This document shows, piece after piece, positions 5,372 to 8,137 of a DNA stretch of 8,137 bases. The notes beneath the pieces are model-generated. The model did not search any database. It saw nothing but the letters and a program-made list of their open reading frames with translations, and was not told where the DNA came from. The stretch's first letter is position 1. The number at the start of each line of letters is the position of its first letter. Source of the stretch: an uncultured Butyricicoccus sp. (GTDB taxonomy: Bacteria > Bacillota > Clostridia > Oscillospirales > Butyricicoccaceae). A program made the translations under genes and the position numbers. Location: contig CANPPM010000121.1 in the NCBI GenBank assembly GCA_947575935.1, forward strand, positions 1-8,137, in the 5' to 3' direction.

Positions 5372-6952
5372 TTACAGATTGGCAAGTACCGTCAGCTGGT
5401 TTTGCAGCTCGCTGACGATTTCCTGATTGGTATTCATCCGTAAGGTGATTCCGGTCATATCATCCACCAGGTCGCGGGTGTTGCCGGCCGCGCTGCTGAC
5501 GCCGGACGCTGCGCCCTCAATGGCATCGGAGATATTGGAGATAGAACCTGCAACCTCATCCATTGCGGTGCGGAGGTGCGCTACCCGGCTGTGAAAGGCT
5601 TCAATGCTGCGCTCTATGTATGCAGCGTCTTCCCTGTACTGCTGCCCGGAACGGACCGACTGTTCGAACTGGGACAGGATTGCCTCGCTGAGATAATTCA
5701 CCAGCTCCTGCGCGCTGTCCGCAAGGTATTCTACCGCCCCGGTTACGACAGTGCTGACTTCCTGGATGTGCCCGGCCGTTACAGAACAGGAATCGGCAAG
5801 TTTTCGTATTTCCTGGGCTACCACCGCAAATCCTTTTCCGGCGGTCCCTGCTCTTGCGGCCTCGATAGAGGCGTTGATGGCGATCAAGTCGGTAGAGGCG
5901 GAGATCGAGAGGATATCGTTTGTCAAAGTGGCGATCTGATTGACATTCCGGCTTTTTTTGATCGCGCCTTCCAGTACGGACAGGATTTCCCCGGTGCGCG
6001 CCCGGACCGCTTCTATTTGCTCCTGTGCAGATTGTTCCATCTGCTCTGCACGTCCGCGCATATCGGCGGAATAGGCGGATATGGCTGCACATTCCTCTGT
6101 CATGCTGGCGGCGTCGCTGCGTGTGTCGGAGGCATTGGTGCGGATTGCCGAGGTACTGCCTGCGATTTCCTCCAGAGCGGCGGAAAGCTGCTCGGTCAAT
6201 CCGGAAAGCGCCTGTGCGCTGCCGTTGGAACGCTGTGTCCGGCTGTGGACGTCGCCCACCACACCGCTGATGCGTTCAGAACTGTTCTGCAGGGTATCCA
6301 TGGCCCCGCGGATGGGCGCAATCACGTATCGCCGGATGATGCGGAAAGCGGCCAGAACCAGAAGAAGGCCAAGTATAAGCGTGACCGCGCTGATCACTAG
6401 TGCGGAGAGATAGACCATGGACAGATGGTCCCGCGCGGTGCGGGCCTGTGTGCTGACGGAAGCATAGAGGGCGTCGATCGATGCCTCTGTGGCGTTGCCA
6501 TAGGCCGCGACATCCCCGTTGGCCATTGCATAGGCTTCTTGTGTCTTGCTGTTGGCACTGGCGCATACCAATCCGACCAATGCGTGCTTAAAAGCGGCAT
6601 ACTCGTTCAGAAGGGACTTGTAAGTTTGTACATCCGCTTCCGGAACCGGATACGCTTCCAGCCGGAGGTCCAGTTCCGCTTCTTCAGCTTTGATTTCCTG
6701 TACCAGCCGGATCATTGTGGGATGGTCTGCCGCTACGATGTGCGACAGCGCCAGGCGGTGGATATCCATCATGGATCGCCGGATTTCTTCCAGCTGGGCT
6801 TCGCTGGTCATATATTCATCTACGATGGTACCGGCGCTAGCATTGATATTATTGATGCTGAATACTGCCAGAAGATTGGATAGAAGTGTGATCAAGCCCA
6901 ACAGAAGGATGGGAAAGATCAGGCGCTGCTGCAGGGTTAGCTTTCCTTTCAT
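5372..6952 (-). CDS. Methyl-accepting chemotaxis protein
   Basis: A complete 526-residue membrane chemoreceptor. Transmembrane helix 1 spans about residues 11-33 and helix 2 about 179-203. The ~145 residues between them are helical and charged, as in four-helix-bundle sensor domains, and would lie outside the cell. A short HAMP-like linker follows (RRYVIAPIRGAMDTL near 207-221), but its second half is not convincing. The cytoplasmic coiled coil begins near 245 (LTEQLSAALEEIAGSTSAI), turns at the conserved hairpin tip NASIEAARAGTAGKGFAVVAQEIRKLAD (about 360-387) that docks CheA and CheW, and returns through DEVAGSISNISDAIEGAASG. There is no C-terminal NWETF-like CheR tether. The ATG has GGAGGA 6 bases upstream. 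It starts 34 bases after the solute-binding protein stop codon, suggesting cotranscription and ligand presentation by that protein. The receptor implies a motile organism. Confidence 0.93.
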   Translation of the reverse strand: MKGKLTLQQRLIFPILLLGLITLLSNLLAVFSINNINASAGTIVDEYMTSEAQLEEIRRSMMDIHRLALSHIVAADHPTMIRLVQEIKAEEAELDLRLEAYPVPEADVQTYKSLLNEYAAFKHALVGLVCASANSKTQEAYAMANGDVAAYGNATEASIDALYASVSTQARTARDHLSMVYLSALVISAVTLILGLLLVLAAFRIIRRYVIAPIRGAMDTLQNSSERISGVVGDVHSRTQRSNGSAQALSGLTEQLSAALEEIAGSTSAIRTNASDTRSDAASMTEECAAISAYSADMRGRAEQMEQSAQEQIEAVRARTGEILSVLEGAIKKSRNVNQIATLTNDILSISASTDLIAINASIEAARAGTAGKGFAVVAQEIRKLADSCSVTAGHIQEVSTVVTGAVEYLADSAQELVNYLSEAILSQFEQSVRSGQQYREDAAYIERSIEAFHSRVAHLRTAMDEVAGSISNISDAIEGAASGVSSAAGNTRDLVDDMTGITLRMNTNQEIVSELQNQLTVLANL

Positions 6953-6986
6953 TGACGTTCCTCCAGATTATGAAATAGCCGGGCTT

Positions 6987-8137
6987 TTACCGGGATGTTA
7001 CACCCTCCACTAGGCGGTCAAGCTGCGCCTGAAGCGAGGCGCCGGAGGGATTGCCGCGGGACATGCTGTTTGCAAATTCGGTGACCGGATCCCAGAATTT
7101 CCCGCCGACCCGCTGCAGCTGGGAAAATTCCGACTGAGCGAGCAGCGCCGCGATTGCCGGGGCGGCCTGTACCTCGGGGGAGTTTGCAGCGTTGGTGTTG
7201 GCGGGGCCTTGCCCCCGCATTGCAAAGCGGAGAGTCTGGTTTTCCTCACTGGTGATCCATTCCGCGAGCCGTGCGGACCATTCCGGCTGATCGGAGTAGG
7301 CGTTTACCCCGATCAGTTTGCAGCCGGAAAAAGAGGCCATCTGGATCTCCTGCCCGGCGCAGGTGAAAGCTGGCAGCATGGCGGCCCCGGTGTCCTCCCC
7401 CCAGGCCTCCTCGACGGCCATTGCATTCCACACGCCGCTGATGCCGGCAATGACTGAGCCATCCTGCAGGCCCGACAGGAATTCCTCATCGGTCTGGTTG
7501 GCAAAGCCGGGGCTGGACGAGAGCGCCAGCATGGCCTCTGCGACATCCACCCCGCGGATGGAGTTGTCAGTGCTGTTCCAGGTACAGTAATTGGTGATCC
7601 CATCTTCGTTAAGCCCGACCGTCAGGCCGGTATTGCCGAAAAAGGCATAGACATACCAGGCGGAGGACCAGTCCATAACGATTTTCCGCCCGGCCTGTGC
7701 TGCAATTTCGGTCATGCGGTTCAGGCTTCGGATGTCCTCGGGGGAAAAATACGCTTTATTATAGTAAAGGAAATAGCCGTTGTCGGCTGTCAGCGGATAT
7801 GCATATAGCGTGCCGTCTACGCTGGCTGCGTCTACCGCTGCGGAGAGGTTTTTCTGGCGGATTTCCGCTTCGTTTTCGATTGGATCCAAGGCCCCTGCGG
7901 CTGCCAGTGCGGAGACCTGATCGTCTGCAAACGCGAACACGTCGGCGCCGTCCTCCAGCGCGTCCAAAAGGGCGTCTTTACAACTGGATTCACTCTGGGC
8001 CTGATAGTGGATTTGGAAGTTTGCCTGTCCGGCATAACGCTGCTGGAACGAGTCAAAGATCTCCTGCAGGAGCGCCTCGTCCTCTGCGCCGCCCCAGACC
8101 GTCAGTTCGACGGTCTGGGGCGGCCTGGGGGGCGGTA
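6987..8137 (-). CDS. Extracellular solute-binding protein, sugar ABC type (5' end outside window)
   Basis: The last ~383 residues of a family 1 extracellular solute-binding protein, normally a lipoprotein that delivers sugars to an ABC importer. The visible part starts in a proline-rich stretch (PPPRPPQ), typical of the linker after a lipobox cysteine, then the first strand VELTVWGGAEDEALLQEIFDSFQQRY. Further landmarks are DALEDGADVFAFADDQ, the hinge-proximal DGTLYAYPLTADNGYFLYYNKAYF, DWSSAWYVYAFFGNTG, VIAGISGVWNAMAVEEAWGEDTGAAMLPAF, the EWSARLAEWITSEENQTLRF segment, and a C-terminal helix ending in VTSR. The signal peptide and lipobox should lie upstream of the window. No permease genes follow; the next gene is a chemoreceptor 34 bases downstream, so a role in sensing, alone or with transport, is plausible. 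The specific ligand cannot be told. The coding sequence contains a 16-bp perfect inverted repeat at 8088-8124. Confidence 0.9.
   Translation of the reverse strand, partial: PPPRPPQTVELTVWGGAEDEALLQEIFDSFQQRYAGQANFQIHYQAQSESSCKDALLDALEDGADVFAFADDQVSALAAAGALDPIENEAEIRQKNLSAAVDAASVDGTLYAYPLTADNGYFLYYNKAYFSPEDIRSLNRMTEIAAQAGRKIVMDWSSAWYVYAFFGNTGLTVGLNEDGITNYCTWNSTDNSIRGVDVAEAMLALSSSPGFANQTDEEFLSGLQDGSVIAGISGVWNAMAVEEAWGEDTGAAMLPAFTCAGQEIQMASFSGCKLIGVNAYSDQPEWSARLAEWITSEENQTLRFAMRGQGPANTNAANSPEVQAAPAIAALLAQSEFSQLQRVGGKFWDPVTEFANSMSRGNPSGASLQAQLDRLVEGVTSR
8088..8124. repeat. Perfect 16-bp inverted repeat inside the binding-protein gene
   Basis: GCCGCCCCAGACCGTC (8088-8103) and its exact reverse complement (8109-8124) flank a 5-base loop AGTTC. 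It lies within codons for the RPPQTVELTVWGGA segment, just after the proline-rich linker. It is not followed by a T-run on either strand, so it is not a standard terminator. Confidence 0.9.

Noticed and set aside
5576..6400. 274-codon plus-strand open frame opposite the chemoreceptor gene
   Set aside because: It is antisense to a well-matched receptor gene, has low-complexity composition and no ribosome site; it is a by-product of GC-rich codon usage.
1..8137. CRISPR arrays, tRNA or rRNA genes, and insertion-sequence transposases
   Set aside because: No regularly spaced direct repeats, no cloverleaf or conserved rRNA segments, and no DDE or HUH transposase frames were seen on either strand.

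Overview
The window looks like chromosomal DNA from a GC-rich, spore-forming Firmicute, most likely a gut Clostridium of the Oscillospirales type. The reasons are purine-rich Shine-Dalgarno sites (AAGGGGG, GGAGGA, AGGAG), a short ProB without a PUA domain, a remnant of a YaaH/SleL-type glycoside hydrolase family 18 (GH18) spore-wall enzyme, and a Firmicutes-style large serine recombinase. The taxon is inferred from these features, not proven. Nearly all genes lie on the minus strand, so reading from high to low coordinates follows transcription.

Region 1 (8137-5372) holds the 3' part of an extracellular sugar-type solute-binding protein gene, followed 34 bases later by a methyl-accepting chemotaxis protein. 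The spacing suggests one operon in which a binding protein presents ligand to the receptor. A perfect 16-bp inverted repeat sits inside the binding-protein coding sequence near the window edge.

Region 2 (5371-3096) is the mobile-element part. A 58-residue protein of unknown function (plus strand, 5086-5262) is divergent from a 514-residue large serine recombinase (4967-3423). The intergenic space contains an 11-bp perfect inverted repeat that would pair with the recombinase Shine-Dalgarno site. Immediately after the recombinase stop codon, in the same frame, comes the last ~107 residues of a GH18 domain with no start codon. The recombinase therefore lies at one end of an element that interrupts or truncated a GH18 gene. 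The 5' part of that gene is not in the window. The arrangement resembles the skin and SP-beta elements that interrupt sporulation genes, and it is the most interesting thing here.

Region 3 (3095-1) begins with a strong hairpin terminator, then a near-consensus sigma-A promoter (TTGCCA-17-TATAAT), then a roughly 200-nt structured leader. These are followed by proB, proA and a CYTH-domain phosphohydrolase gene in a tight operon. ProB and ProA carry out the first two steps of proline synthesis from glutamate. The leader has a 13-bp long-range stem and lacks an evident T-box, so it may be an undescribed regulatory RNA.
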